DNA of 53,324 nucleotides from Runella zeae DSM 19591 (GTDB taxonomy: Bacteria > Bacteroidota > Bacteroidia > Cytophagales > Spirosomataceae). Position numbers and translations under genes: made by a program. Position 1 is the first letter of the stretch, and each line of letters opens with the position of its first letter. The DNA lies in NCBI RefSeq assembly GCF_000423565.1, contig NZ_KE384043.1, positions 1-53,324 on the forward strand, written 5' to 3'. This document shows positions 7,276-16,076 of the stretch, one piece after another. The notes beneath the pieces were generated by a model that saw only the letters and a list, made by a program, of their open reading frames with translations, did no database searches and had not been told where the DNA came from.

Positions 7276-7965
7276 TTACTTAAAAGTAGGTTTTGTGAGA
7301 TAAAAAACCTGAACAGTGATGCCACCAACGGGACTGAGAGGATACGCCCATAAGCGCATTCCGGCACCGGGTAAGTAAGACGAATTGGGACTACCTACTT
7401 CTGACAGTGCTAAGCCTGCGCGAGCTACAATGCGTGTTTCTAAACGCCCATAAACTAAGAAAGCATAGCCCCCATTCATTTCAAGATATGCTCCTAGTCC
7501 CGATTCGTCAGGCAATGATTGCTGATAATGAGGAAAGTATTGGCCTCTAATTGAAAGCTGACTTTGGACTTTTAAGTAAGTAAGTGTCAGATTATATCCC
7601 CAAAAAGCATAGCTTTTGAAATGGGTGTTTTGGGCATGTTGTTCATGTCCCATTTTTATGAAATATCCTTCTGAATTTTGAGTTAAGCGAGAAGCTATTT
7701 GTTGGTTGAGTTGGGTATATCCTACCCCAATATGATTGAAGTGATGAGGCTGTCGGGTAGAAAACTGAAAAAAAGTTTCCAGCGCAAGAGGGTTGCTGTA
7801 TTGTATTCGTTCTTGACCAGCCATGATACCCATTTTGGGAAAAGAAGCCATCAATGGCAAATTTTTGAAAACATCAATACCGACTGCCCTCAATCGTAAG
7901 CCGGTAGATTGGGCATACAGCATCGTGTGTAGTAGTATAAAACCCCCTAAAAGTACACTTTTCAT
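7276..7965 (-). CDS. Secreted beta-rich protein, probable outer-membrane barrel (DUF6048-like)
   Basis: 229 residues with a signal peptide (about 1-19, ending MLYAQS). The mature part alternates polar and aromatic residues in about ten short beta strands (for example FNHIGVGYTQLNQQ, YFIKMGHEQH, YAFWGYNLTLTYLKVQS) and ends with a strand, as in outer-membrane barrels. Its start overlaps the stop of the DUF6452-type lipoprotein gene by ATGA. In many Bacteroidota a DUF6452 gene is followed by a DUF6048 gene, and this position and length fit DUF6048, but similarity by eye is weak. Function unknown; probably cell-envelope related. Confidence 0.7.
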   Translation of the reverse strand: MKSVLLGGFILLHTMLYAQSTGLRLRAVGIDVFKNLPLMASFPKMGIMAGQERIQYSNPLALETFFQFSTRQPHHFNHIGVGYTQLNQQIASRLTQNSEGYFIKMGHEQHAQNTHFKSYAFWGYNLTLTYLKVQSQLSIRGQYFPHYQQSLPDESGLGAYLEMNGGYAFLVYGRLETRIVARAGLALSEVGSPNSSYLPGAGMRLWAYPLSPVGGITVQVFYLTKPTFK

Positions 7966-8435
7966 AATTTTATGATTTGGACAATCACCCCTTCGCCACC
8001 ACTTGACTGAATGCCCTTGGTATTTTTATAATAGGGGATATAACTAACAAATACATCTTCGAATGTCGATTCTACCTCTTTATTATTTTCAGGGCGTACT
8101 ATATCTATTATATATCCACATTTTTTGCTGACATTGACTACCGTTTTTTTGTAAAATACGGTAAGGGTATCGGTTTTGGTTTGTTGTTCAAAAATATAAG
8201 TCGTCGAATCAGCAGTAAGGTTGAAAGGTAGGGTAATTACTCCCGATTGTTGATAACTCGCAATTCCTTCTTTGGGGATAGGAGATAAGCTTCCGATAGC
8301 TTTGATACTTTTAAGCGACAACGTATCTTGAGAAGGGTATATGACTTTTAGGGTAGGTTCGCCATCAATACCGCATTCTTCGCAACTGTAAAACACTAAA
8401 GATAAGATAATGCTCAAAAAAGTTATACTTCGCAT
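7962..8435 (-). CDS. DUF6452-like lipoprotein
   Basis: 157 residues counted from ATG 8435, which gives a short signal peptide MRSITFLSIILSLVFYSC with lipobox cysteine at residue 18. A start 36 bases upstream would leave an awkward hydrophilic leader. The mature sequence begins CEECGIDGEPTLKV and contains paired cysteines, strand-rich repeats and FNLTADSTTYIFEQQTKTDT, resembling the DUF6452 family of small Bacteroidota lipoproteins. It overlaps the downstream barrel-like gene by four bases. Likely anchored in the outer membrane; role unknown. Confidence 0.72.
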   Translation of the reverse strand: MRSITFLSIILSLVFYSCEECGIDGEPTLKVIYPSQDTLSLKSIKAIGSLSPIPKEGIASYQQSGVITLPFNLTADSTTYIFEQQTKTDTLTVFYKKTVVNVSKKCGYIIDIVRPENNKEVESTFEDVFVSYIPYYKNTKGIQSSGGEGVIVQIIKL

Positions 8436-8524
8436 TGTAATGAAAGAGAGGTTTAGAGATGTCATTATCAAATTATTTTACAAAATGCTATTTTACGATT
8501 TCAATTACAAAAGACATTGTACTT

Positions 8525-8878
8525 ATGTTTGAACACAAAAGCCAGAAAGTCATTTCGCGGCCTCATTTCCAGCGTCGGGTGATTAAGTATGCGCTTTTCG
8601 CTTTGACGATGATTGGCGTATCGTGGTGGATAGGAGCGCTAGGCTATCATTATTTGACGGATCCTCACCTAAGTTGGGTCGATTCTTTCTACAATGCGGC
8701 CATGATTTTGGGGGGTATGGGACCTGTTGACCCTTTACAATCTGATATTGCCAAAATTTTTGCCTCTCTCTATGCGTTATTCAGTGGCATTACTTTTTTA
8801 TCGGCTACTTCCGTATTGTTTGCCCCATTTATTCATCGCTTTTTTCACCTCCTTCACGTAGATAATGCTGACCGCTGA
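8525..8878 (+). CDS. Two-TM membrane protein resembling a K+ channel pore with altered filter
   Basis: 117 residues from ATG 8525 (an upstream ATG would only add an unconserved 22-residue leader). Two hydrophobic helices flank a re-entrant-like segment: YALFALTMIGVSWWIGALGY, then WVDSFYNAAMILGGMGPVDP, then FASLYALFSGITFLSATSVL. The order TM1 - pore helix - G-x-G turn - TM2 is that of Ion_trans_2 potassium channels, but the selectivity filter T-x-G-Y-G is replaced by GGMGPV. It may be a non-selective pore or a structural relative. The last 14 bp overlap the following helicase gene, so the two are translationally coupled. Confidence 0.7.
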   Translation: MFEHKSQKVISRPHFQRRVIKYALFALTMIGVSWWIGALGYHYLTDPHLSWVDSFYNAAMILGGMGPVDPLQSDIAKIFASLYALFSGITFLSATSVLFAPFIHRFFHLLHVDNADR

Positions 8879-11800
8879 CATCCTCAAAGTGTACCTTCGT
8901 CGCCTTACCAACCTCAGCACGCGCAATCGTTCGTTGCTATTAACTTCTCTTCCTTCTGAGCAGTTTTTGGATTGGCAGGCTTTAGATTATTTGGAAGGAC
9001 GGTCGGCGTTTGAGGTACTTAAAGAGGTAATTGCTCAAAAAAAGACGATAAAACTCTGTCAACGGTTGGATAGCCGCTCAGAAAAAAGCAATGAAGCAAG
9101 CAAAAAATTGGCTAAAATAGCCCGTACAGCTCAATTCATTGAAGAAGAACGTGGTTCACAAGACCTATATATAGGCTATCCTTTTGTAAGAGGAAAACTC
9201 ATGGACGGTACCGTTATTCATGCTCCTTTGGCATTTTTTCCAGTGGGTTTGTCCCTCAAATCTTTGTCCGAATCTAGTCAAAAAGGATATTGGGAGCTGC
9301 ATCGCCGCGACGAACCGACTCTGCTCAATCGTAGCTTTTTGCTGGCTTATGGGCATTTCAATCAGGTAAGTATCTCCGACGAACTGCTCGAAAAAAACTT
9401 AGATGAGTTGAGCAAAGATGCTTTGGCCTTTCGGACTGAATTGTATGAATTACTCAAAAATTCTACGCTCGAAATCAATTTTAATCAAGAGCTTTTTCAA
9501 GAGACACTTCGGTATTTTGAAGCGCAATCAAAAGCCGACCTTGATTTGATAGAACGAAATGGTGAGTTGAAACTTTATCCAGAGGCGGTTTTGGGTATTT
9601 TTCCACAAACCGGTAGCTATCTTGGACCCGACTATGAAGCTTTGATTGAGCTCGAAAAATCTGCTACTGCGCTTTTTTCTTTCGAACCTTCCTTACACCG
9701 CAATGCCACGAGCGAGACCAATACTTTTACGGCTTTTTTGCAGGATGCTACGCAAGAAGTCGCCCTCAAACGCGTCAAACAAGGGGAATCTTTGGTGGTA
9801 CAGGGGCCGCCTGGTACGGGTAAGTCGCAGCTGATTTCAAACCTGATGGCTGATTTTGCGGCGCGGGGTAAAAAAGTGTTGTTGGTGTGTCAAAAGCGGG
9901 TGGCTTTGGATGTGGTCAGTCAACGGCTCACGCAGGTTGGGATGTCTCCTTTTTTGGCTTTGGTACATGATTTCAAAAACGACCGCTCGGCGTTGTATCA
10001 GCAATTGGCAGCCCAAATCGACAATGTGGAAGCGTATCAGAAGCAAAATTATAGTTTGGATAATATCGTTCTCGAACGTCAGTTTTTGCAAGCAAGTAGG
10101 GCTATTGAGCAGATCACGAATGAGTTAGAGGATTTTAGAAAAGCTCTTTTTGATAGGTCAGATTGTGGAGTATCGCCCAAAGAACTCTATCTGACAAGTC
10201 GTCCGCACGCTGACATTATTGCAATAAAAGATTTTAGAAACTTTAAGTTTGACGAGCGTTTGGACGAATTAGTACAAAAGCTACGCCGCTACGAAGCTTA
10301 TCAAAATCGCATACCCGAAGCTCATACTTGGCATGAAAGGGTGGATTTTTCTAAAATTGGTTTTCAAGAAATAACCCAGATTGAAGCTACTATTGGGGAA
10401 GTAAAACAGTGGAAAGAAAAGATATTAGGGCGTTTTCGGGAAGAATGGGAGTCCCATATTTCATTGGACAATATTTTACAAATTCATTCTCAAAAACCAC
10501 AACTCTTTGCGTGGTTGGCTCTGCTAGAAGAGGATAATACGTGGCAATTTTTCAAAAAACAGCAACAAGGTCTTTGGGCGGATTCGCGTAAAAAGTGGTT
10601 TAAACGGATTACTGACGAACTTTCGCTGCTAGCTGCCAACCAACTCGTTGAAAAAGAATTAACAAAGAGCCAATTGAAGCCTGTTTTGGCTCGTTTGCAG
10701 GATTTGATTGAAGTCCGTAAATCAATTTTAAAATGGCCTTTTTATGGGGATAAAACCTATTTTCGTACCCTAACGGAGAAGTATGGGTTGGGACTATCGA
10801 TGAGTGATTTGTACAAACTTCAAGAATTACTAGAGCATAGACTGCGTTGGGAAGCTCTTTTAGAAGAGCTTTCTGACAAATTAGAAATACCCCTAACTGC
10901 TGAATATTTCGATTCTTCTAAACATCAGTTAGAGGCGCTGTTGGATGCCTATGACAATGCCCAAAAAGCATTTAAGACTTTAGAAAACACCTATCCATTT
11001 CTTCAAAAAAAGGTTAGTATTGCTTCGACTTTTGGGGAGTTTGCCAACGAAATTCAAAGGCAATGGAAGGATGTTGAAGATACTATCCAACAATATCAAA
11101 ATTGGCAAACCTACCTGCTGCCTTCGCAAATCAATCGGCTGATTGAAGAAGATGCCTTTGAAGATAAACTGCTTCAACAACTTCGTACCGACTTTGAACT
11201 ATTGAAAGAAGCTGACCTTCTCAAAGCTGATTTTTCGGGGCAAGAGTATCAGCTATATCAAGCACTGAGAGAAAAAACAACAACCCAAGAAGACATAGGG
11301 GAGGTATTCCTGAATTCTCTTCGTTTGGCTTGGTTGGCATATTTAGAAGAAAAAAATCCAATACTTCGCGCTGTTTCTTCTTTGAAAATCGGGCAATTAG
11401 AGCAAGAACTCCAAGAAGCTATTTTGCGAAAACAGGCGCTTAGCAGAGAGATTTTATTGATGCAACTGCGCGAACAAACCTACAAAAATGTGGCCTTTAA
11501 TCGTCTCCAAAATCGCGTCACTTACCGCGATTTGCAGCATCAAGTCACCAAAAAGCGTAAAATTTGGCCCGTTCGCAAACTCATGGAAAACCACACCGAA
11601 GAAGTGTTTCATTTGGTGCCTTGTTGGTTGGCTTCGCCCGAGACGGTTTCGGCGGTGTTTCCACTTACGGAGGGGCTTTTTGATATTGTTATCTTCGACG
11701 AAGCTTCTCAGTGCTATGCCGAATACGGCATTCCGGCTATTTATAGAGCCAAGCAAGTGGTAGTGGTGGGTGATAGCAAACAGCTTACGCCTTATGATTT

Positions 11801-12830
11801 GTACAGGGTGCGGTATGAAGCAGAAAACGAAGAAGAAAAGGCCGCCCTCGAAGTAGAATCTTTACTTGATTTAGCCAAACAGTTTTTGCCAGAAACGCTC
11901 CTTCAAGGGCATTATCGGAGTCGTTCGCTGGATTTGATTACTTTTTCCAATAACCATTTTTACAAAAATAAACTTCAGTTACTTCCTCATTTTGAGGATA
12001 TTAATCGGCCCGAACCTGCTATCGAATTTATCAAAGTAAATGGCGTGTGGGAAAACAACCGCAACCTTGCTGAGGCCGAAGAGGTGACAATGCTTGTAAA
12101 AAAACTGGTAAATACTTACGTGGGGTATTCGGTGGGAGTGGTTACTTTCAATCATCCTCAGCAGCAGTTGATTGAACAGATGTTAGAGCCGCATCTTGAA
12201 GCTAATTTTGTAGGAAAAAACGAGCAGAATAATACATCATTGTTTGTCAAAAATATAGAGAATGTACAAGGTGATGAACGAGACATTATTATTTTTTGTG
12301 TGGGGTATGCACCCGATAGCCGAGGCAAATTGAGAGCGCAGTTTGGGAGTTTAAACGCCCAAGGCGGCGAAAATCGGCTCAATGTCGCGGTCACACGTGC
12401 CCGTGAGAAAGTATTTGTAGTAACGAGTATCTTGCCTCATGAACTCAAAGTAGACGATACTTTACATGAAGGGCCGAAACTCCTAAAAGCATATTTACAG
12501 TATGCGTTGGATGTGTCGGAAAAACGGTTTGTTCCTAGTCCCTTCATAACTGAGCAAAACCAGTACACTTGGAATCTTAAAAATCAGATTTTAGCTCACA
12601 CATCGCATGAGTCGTTGCCTTTCACTTTTCATCTACAACTCCCCTTTGCGGATATTACGGTCAAAAAAAAAAATCTCTATGAAAGTGTAATACTAACCGA
12701 CGACAGTCTCTACCAACAGGCGGTTTCGGCCAAAGAAGCCCATGCCTATTTACCTTTACAGCTCCAAAATAAAGGTTGGCGTTTTGAGCGAAGATGGAGC
12801 AGAGAATGGTGGCGTAAGAAGATTATTTAA
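8865..12830 (+). CDS. Large SF1 helicase (DUF4011 / AAA_11-AAA_12 type) with nuclease-like tail
   Basis: 1321 residues. The N-terminal ~300 residues resemble DUF4011 (LTNLSTRNRSLLL at the start). Walker A is GPPGTGKS (314-321), Walker B FDEASQ (Asp945/Glu946), motif III VVGDSKQLTPYDL, motif IV QGHYRSRS, and motifs V/VI NVQGDERDIIIF and NVAVTRAREKVFV. This is a Upf1-like superfamily I helicase with a ~600-residue helical insertion between motifs I and II. The last ~70 residues (FADITVKKK ... NKGWRFERRWSREWW) align with the REase_MTES_1575/Vsr-like nuclease. Asp1263 is present, but the expected Glu of the IExD motif is Leu1277. Related proteins occur in defence contexts. An A11 run at 12663-12673 lies just before the tail. 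Role inferred: nucleic-acid remodelling, possibly defence. Confidence 0.88.
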   Translation: MLTADILKVYLRRLTNLSTRNRSLLLTSLPSEQFLDWQALDYLEGRSAFEVLKEVIAQKKTIKLCQRLDSRSEKSNEASKKLAKIARTAQFIEEERGSQDLYIGYPFVRGKLMDGTVIHAPLAFFPVGLSLKSLSESSQKGYWELHRRDEPTLLNRSFLLAYGHFNQVSISDELLEKNLDELSKDALAFRTELYELLKNSTLEINFNQELFQETLRYFEAQSKADLDLIERNGELKLYPEAVLGIFPQTGSYLGPDYEALIELEKSATALFSFEPSLHRNATSETNTFTAFLQDATQEVALKRVKQGESLVVQGPPGTGKSQLISNLMADFAARGKKVLLVCQKRVALDVVSQRLTQVGMSPFLALVHDFKNDRSALYQQLAAQIDNVEAYQKQNYSLDNIVLERQFLQASRAIEQITNELEDFRKALFDRSDCGVSPKELYLTSRPHADIIAIKDFRNFKFDERLDELVQKLRRYEAYQNRIPEAHTWHERVDFSKIGFQEITQIEATIGEVKQWKEKILGRFREEWESHISLDNILQIHSQKPQLFAWLALLEEDNTWQFFKKQQQGLWADSRKKWFKRITDELSLLAANQLVEKELTKSQLKPVLARLQDLIEVRKSILKWPFYGDKTYFRTLTEKYGLGLSMSDLYKLQELLEHRLRWEALLEELSDKLEIPLTAEYFDSSKHQLEALLDAYDNAQKAFKTLENTYPFLQKKVSIASTFGEFANEIQRQWKDVEDTIQQYQNWQTYLLPSQINRLIEEDAFEDKLLQQLRTDFELLKEADLLKADFSGQEYQLYQALREKTTTQEDIGEVFLNSLRLAWLAYLEEKNPILRAVSSLKIGQLEQELQEAILRKQALSREILLMQLREQTYKNVAFNRLQNRVTYRDLQHQVTKKRKIWPVRKLMENHTEEVFHLVPCWLASPETVSAVFPLTEGLFDIVIFDEASQCYAEYGIPAIYRAKQVVVVGDSKQLTPYDLYRVRYEAENEEEKAALEVESLLDLAKQFLPETLLQGHYRSRSLDLITFSNNHFYKNKLQLLPHFEDINRPEPAIEFIKVNGVWENNRNLAEAEEVTMLVKKLVNTYVGYSVGVVTFNHPQQQLIEQMLEPHLEANFVGKNEQNNTSLFVKNIENVQGDERDIIIFCVGYAPDSRGKLRAQFGSLNAQGGENRLNVAVTRAREKVFVVTSILPHELKVDDTLHEGPKLLKAYLQYALDVSEKRFVPSPFITEQNQYTWNLKNQILAHTSHESLPFTFHLQLPFADITVKKKNLYESVILTDDSLYQQAVSAKEAHAYLPLQLQNKGWRFERRWSREWWRKKII

Positions 12831-12900
12831 GAAGTGTTTCCAACTTCTTATCAGGCAGTTGCGTCTTAGGAAAAAGAAATCCTAAACGCCAACGTTCACC

Positions 12901-14184
12901 ATGAATAAACCACTTCTATTCTCACTATTTTTGGTTTGCCTTTTGCAGTGGTCTTGTACCGACCAATGCACCGAAACCCGCAAATACAAACGATTTAGCC
13001 CTGTTACGGTGTCTTTGGCCGAGATACGTCAGGGAGTACGTACGGAGACTTCGCGCGATTTAATCAATCCCGGCAAAATTTATACCAAAGGAAATTATCT
13101 GTTTATCAATGAGATGAAAGAAGGGTTGCACATTGTGGATAATACCAATCCGAGTGCACCTAAGATGGTTTCGTTTATCAAAATTCCGGGCAATGGCGAT
13201 ATGGCCGTCCGGGGCAATATTTTGTATGCCGATAGTTATTCAGATTTAGTAGCTTTCGATATTTCTAATCCACTGGATGTCAAAGAAATCAGCCGCGAAA
13301 AAGAAGTTTTCCCTTCAGGGATGTTTGATGGAGTTTCGTGGTTTTTGAATACGACTACTGGAGCTATCAACGACCAAAAAGTGGATATTGTGACCGAAAC
13401 CCGAAAGGTAAGTTGCGAAAATGCCAACAACTCATGGTGGGGTGGGGGAATTTGGTTTGACCGAGCGGCGTTCAATTCAGCAGCGCCCTCTACAGGAAAT
13501 AGCGCCAATAGCGGACAAGGACAAGCAGGTTCGATGGCCCGTTTTGCATTGTACGACAGGTATCTTTATACCGTCGGTCAAAATGATATGTTGCTTTTCG
13601 ATATAAGCACACCTTCCAAACCTGCCCGTAGTACCAAAATCAGCATAGGCTGGGGCATCGAAACTATTTTTCCGTATCGCGACAAGCTGTTTATTGGTTC
13701 TACGACGGGGATGTTTATTTATGACAACAGCAACCCCGAAAAACCCGAACGCCTCTCTACTTTCCAACATGCTATGTCGTGCGACCCCGTCGTTGTAACC
13801 GACAATCGCGCTTATGTCACACTTCGTTCGGGTACTACTTGCAATCGTGGTCTCAATCAGCTAGATGTCATTGATATTACAGACTTGCGCAATCCACGGT
13901 TATTGAAATCGTATCCTATGCAAAATCCGCACGGGTTGGGGGTCGACTATCCCAATTTGTATTTGTGCGAAGGAACCCACGGTCTCAAATCGCTCAATGT
14001 AGCCAATGATTTCGATGTCAAACAAATGCAACATTTGACAGGCATGGATGCCTATGACGTAATTCCCCTTGCCAACAAAACCTTGATGATGGTAGGCAAA
14101 GACGGTCTTTATCAGTTTGATATTTCTAATCCAAGTAGCTTACGTCAACTCAGTAAAATCCCTGTAAAAAGACTGGATATTTAG
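12901..14184 (+). CDS. LVIVD-repeat lipoprotein
   Basis: 427 residues with a lipoprotein signal (MNKPLLFSLFLVCLLQWSC, lipobox Cys19). Several LVIVD-type beta-propeller blades are visible, each with the pattern x-hydrophobic-DISNP: GLHIVDNTNPSAPKMV, LVAFDISNPLDVKEIS, MLLFDISTPSKPARST, MFIYDNSNPEKPERLS, LDVIDITDLRNPRLLK and LYQFDISNPSSLRQLS. These repeats form a surface beta-propeller probably involved in binding rather than catalysis. It probably sits on the outer membrane. It follows the helicase gene after 70 bp and precedes a second exported protein, with a hairpin between the two. Confidence 0.9.
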   Translation: MNKPLLFSLFLVCLLQWSCTDQCTETRKYKRFSPVTVSLAEIRQGVRTETSRDLINPGKIYTKGNYLFINEMKEGLHIVDNTNPSAPKMVSFIKIPGNGDMAVRGNILYADSYSDLVAFDISNPLDVKEISREKEVFPSGMFDGVSWFLNTTTGAINDQKVDIVTETRKVSCENANNSWWGGGIWFDRAAFNSAAPSTGNSANSGQGQAGSMARFALYDRYLYTVGQNDMLLFDISTPSKPARSTKISIGWGIETIFPYRDKLFIGSTTGMFIYDNSNPEKPERLSTFQHAMSCDPVVVTDNRAYVTLRSGTTCNRGLNQLDVIDITDLRNPRLLKSYPMQNPHGLGVDYPNLYLCEGTHGLKSLNVANDFDVKQMQHLTGMDAYDVIPLANKTLMMVGKDGLYQFDISNPSSLRQLSKIPVKRLDI

Positions 14185-14197
14185 GCTTGAACTTTTA

Positions 14198-14228
14198 AAC
14201 TTTCCAAGTTTTCAAAACTTGGAAAGTT
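14198..14228. repeat. 31-nt perfect palindrome, AAGTTTTCAAAACTT family
   Basis: Arms AACTTTCCAAGTTTT and AAAACTTGGAAAGTT pair perfectly around a central C. The 23-nt core is shared with the larger palindrome at 44148-44194. It sits directly after the LVIVD gene and could act as a terminator, but no T-run follows and the shared core marks it as a repeat family. Confidence 0.75.
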
Positions 14229-14299
14229 GGATGGTTTAGAGGTCGCCTACTTGCCAAGTTTTTGATTATTAATTCATTTCCAAATTTGCCTATTCATCT

Positions 14300-14902
14300 A
14301 TGCCAACAATATTCAAATTTTTATGGATGGGGTTTATACTGGCTCATACTATCGATTCACTTCGTGCGCAGGCACCTACCTTTAAACCGCATTATGTCAA
14401 CATGACTGAAGTAGGAGGGTTGTTTGGGCGAGTTGTGTACGATATTCCGGGGAGTGTGCCAGCTACCCAACAAGTCGAAAATCGCCTGAGCCTTACGATT
14501 CAGACCTTCAATGGTATTCAACTCAAACCGCGCCTTGCCCTTGGCGTCAGTTGTGGGGTAGATTGGTATCAGGCGGTGTTGCTTGCACCCGTAGCAGCAG
14601 GGGTGCGTTATGATTTAGCCCGTTCTAAAAAGAATGTAACCTTATTGGGCTTGTTTGATGCTGGCTACAGCTCTAATTGGCTCCACGTAGATGCCACCGA
14701 TTATAAAACCCAAGGAGGCATGATGCTAAATCCTGGTTTGGGGCTCAAATTTGGCTTCAAATCGGGCAGTGCTTTGGTATTGTCGTTAAGTTATAAGCGT
14801 CAAAATGCCAAAGTCACCAAGCCGCTCAATTGGGGTGAAATCGAAAAGTGGGAAGACCGAGTTTATAATCGGATGGCACTACGCTTAGGAATGATGTTTT
14901 GA
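14300..14902 (+). CDS. Exported hypothetical protein, probable outer-membrane beta-barrel
   Basis: 200 residues. A signal peptide of about 24 residues ends LRAQA. The mature part has an amphipathic strand pattern (ENRLSLTIQTFNGIQLKP, LALGVSCGVDWYQAV, LVLSLSYKRQ) and terminates in MALRLGMMF, a phenylalanine-ended strand as required for BAM-dependent barrel insertion. No named family recognised. It lies downstream of the LVIVD lipoprotein on the same strand with 115 bp and a palindrome between, so a shared envelope function is possible but unproven. Confidence 0.7.
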   Translation: MPTIFKFLWMGFILAHTIDSLRAQAPTFKPHYVNMTEVGGLFGRVVYDIPGSVPATQQVENRLSLTIQTFNGIQLKPRLALGVSCGVDWYQAVLLAPVAAGVRYDLARSKKNVTLLGLFDAGYSSNWLHVDATDYKTQGGMMLNPGLGLKFGFKSGSALVLSLSYKRQNAKVTKPLNWGEIEKWEDRVYNRMALRLGMMF

Positions 14903-14925
14903 GGAAAAAAATTAATCTAAGAATT

Positions 14926-15434
14926 TCATAAGCCGTACCATTTGATTTGCTTTACTCCATTTTTTGAGAAAGTTACCGACAATACGGGAGGGTCAAAAAC
15001 TGATAAGGAAGTCTCCATTAAGTCTTTACTAATCTTTTTGGAGGTTTGTTGGTGGACCAAATATTTCTTTAATTTTTTGGTGAGATACTTCGCAAATGCC
15101 TCATTTCCTTGCATTAGTTTGCCAAGACCATTGTCAATCAAGAAGAAGTAGCCTTTGTACTTGAACACAAAAAAGGCTTAATACTTTCGGTAATTGCCTC
15201 GAAAGTGGTAATAGCCTCCACCCGATAAAAAACCGTGTCTGGGACCACTGCCATAGATAAATGTACAACTCTGTAGGAAGGGACTTTTTCGATATAGTGA
15301 TTCAGAACCCCTAAAGTCAGCGTGTCGCTAAAGGTTATTTCTCTTGAAAAATAAGGGATGTCCTTTTTAGGTTGAGCAAAGCTATAAGAGCTGGTAAAAA
15401 AAGTAAAGTAGCAAATCCAAAGTAGCGTTTTCAT
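14926..15434 (-). pseudogene. Exported hypothetical protein, frameshifted at an A6/T6 run
   Basis: Two overlapping frames make one protein. The first starts MKTLLWICYFTFFTSSYSFA (signal peptide, ATG at 15434) and runs to ITESIKPF. The second continues as VFKYKGYFFLIDNGLGKLMQ to its stop at 14926. The switch falls on the run of six T (minus strand) at 15174-15169. A one-base change there restores a ~170-residue secreted protein. Either the gene is inactivated or the assembly has an indel. No family recognised. Confidence 0.7.
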
Positions 15435-15526
15435 GGTAGGTACAATTTAGCCATTGTTGGTATTCGGGTAAAACACCAGCAATGGAATAAACATTGGGGC
15501 TGTCTCCGTATTCTGCCAAACGATTA

Positions 15527-15976
15527 TTATATAAATCCTATTGCTGAACTAATAATGCTCCAAGAATTATTTTTTTCTTTTTGTAAGTCGGCTGAAAGAG
15601 TGAGACCTGTACCTTTAAATATCATAAAAACTTTGGCTTGATTGGGAGTTAAAAACTGAATTTTTGTAACTTCTAAGAAAAAAGCTGGTTTATAAGGGTT
15701 TAGCAATTGTTCGTCAGTGGAATCTACCTGACTTAAAACAACCAACTTCCCATTTTTATAAATATTATATTGCTTAGAGATAGTTTGATTCTGAACAATT
15801 TTTAGTTGTTTATCTTGAAAACTACTCAAATATTTCTCTAAAATAGGTGTAGTAAGGAGAACTTGTACTATTTGGGTCGTATCTGATTCGGTAAGAGAAT
15901 CCTGCTCGTTATGAGGATTACAAGCGATTAAGCAGGCCATAAAGGAGATGAAAATTAGGATAAGTAATGGTTTCAT
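15527..15976 (-). CDS. Hypothetical lipoprotein
   Basis: 149 residues with a lipoprotein signal peptide MKPLLILIFISFMACLIAC (lipobox Cys19). The mature sequence is a small alpha/beta domain with strands KAFFLEVTKIQFL-like and QAKVFMIFKGTGLTLSADLQ near the C-terminus. It may belong to a group of uncharacterised Bacteroidota lipoproteins, but I recognise no family. It lies in an AT-richer strip of three minus-strand exported-protein genes (14926-16640) between the LVIVD region and the housekeeping block, suggesting a variable locus. Confidence 0.65.
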   Translation of the reverse strand: MKPLLILIFISFMACLIACNPHNEQDSLTESDTTQIVQVLLTTPILEKYLSSFQDKQLKIVQNQTISKQYNIYKNGKLVVLSQVDSTDEQLLNPYKPAFFLEVTKIQFLTPNQAKVFMIFKGTGLTLSADLQKEKNNSWSIISSAIGFI

Positions 15977-16076
15977 AAACCTTTATTTTTTATAATCTAC
16001 AAAGTTGTGGACAATTACAGCCAAAAAATATATTTGAAAAATTAACTCAAAAAGTCAACATTTAATCTGACTTTAG

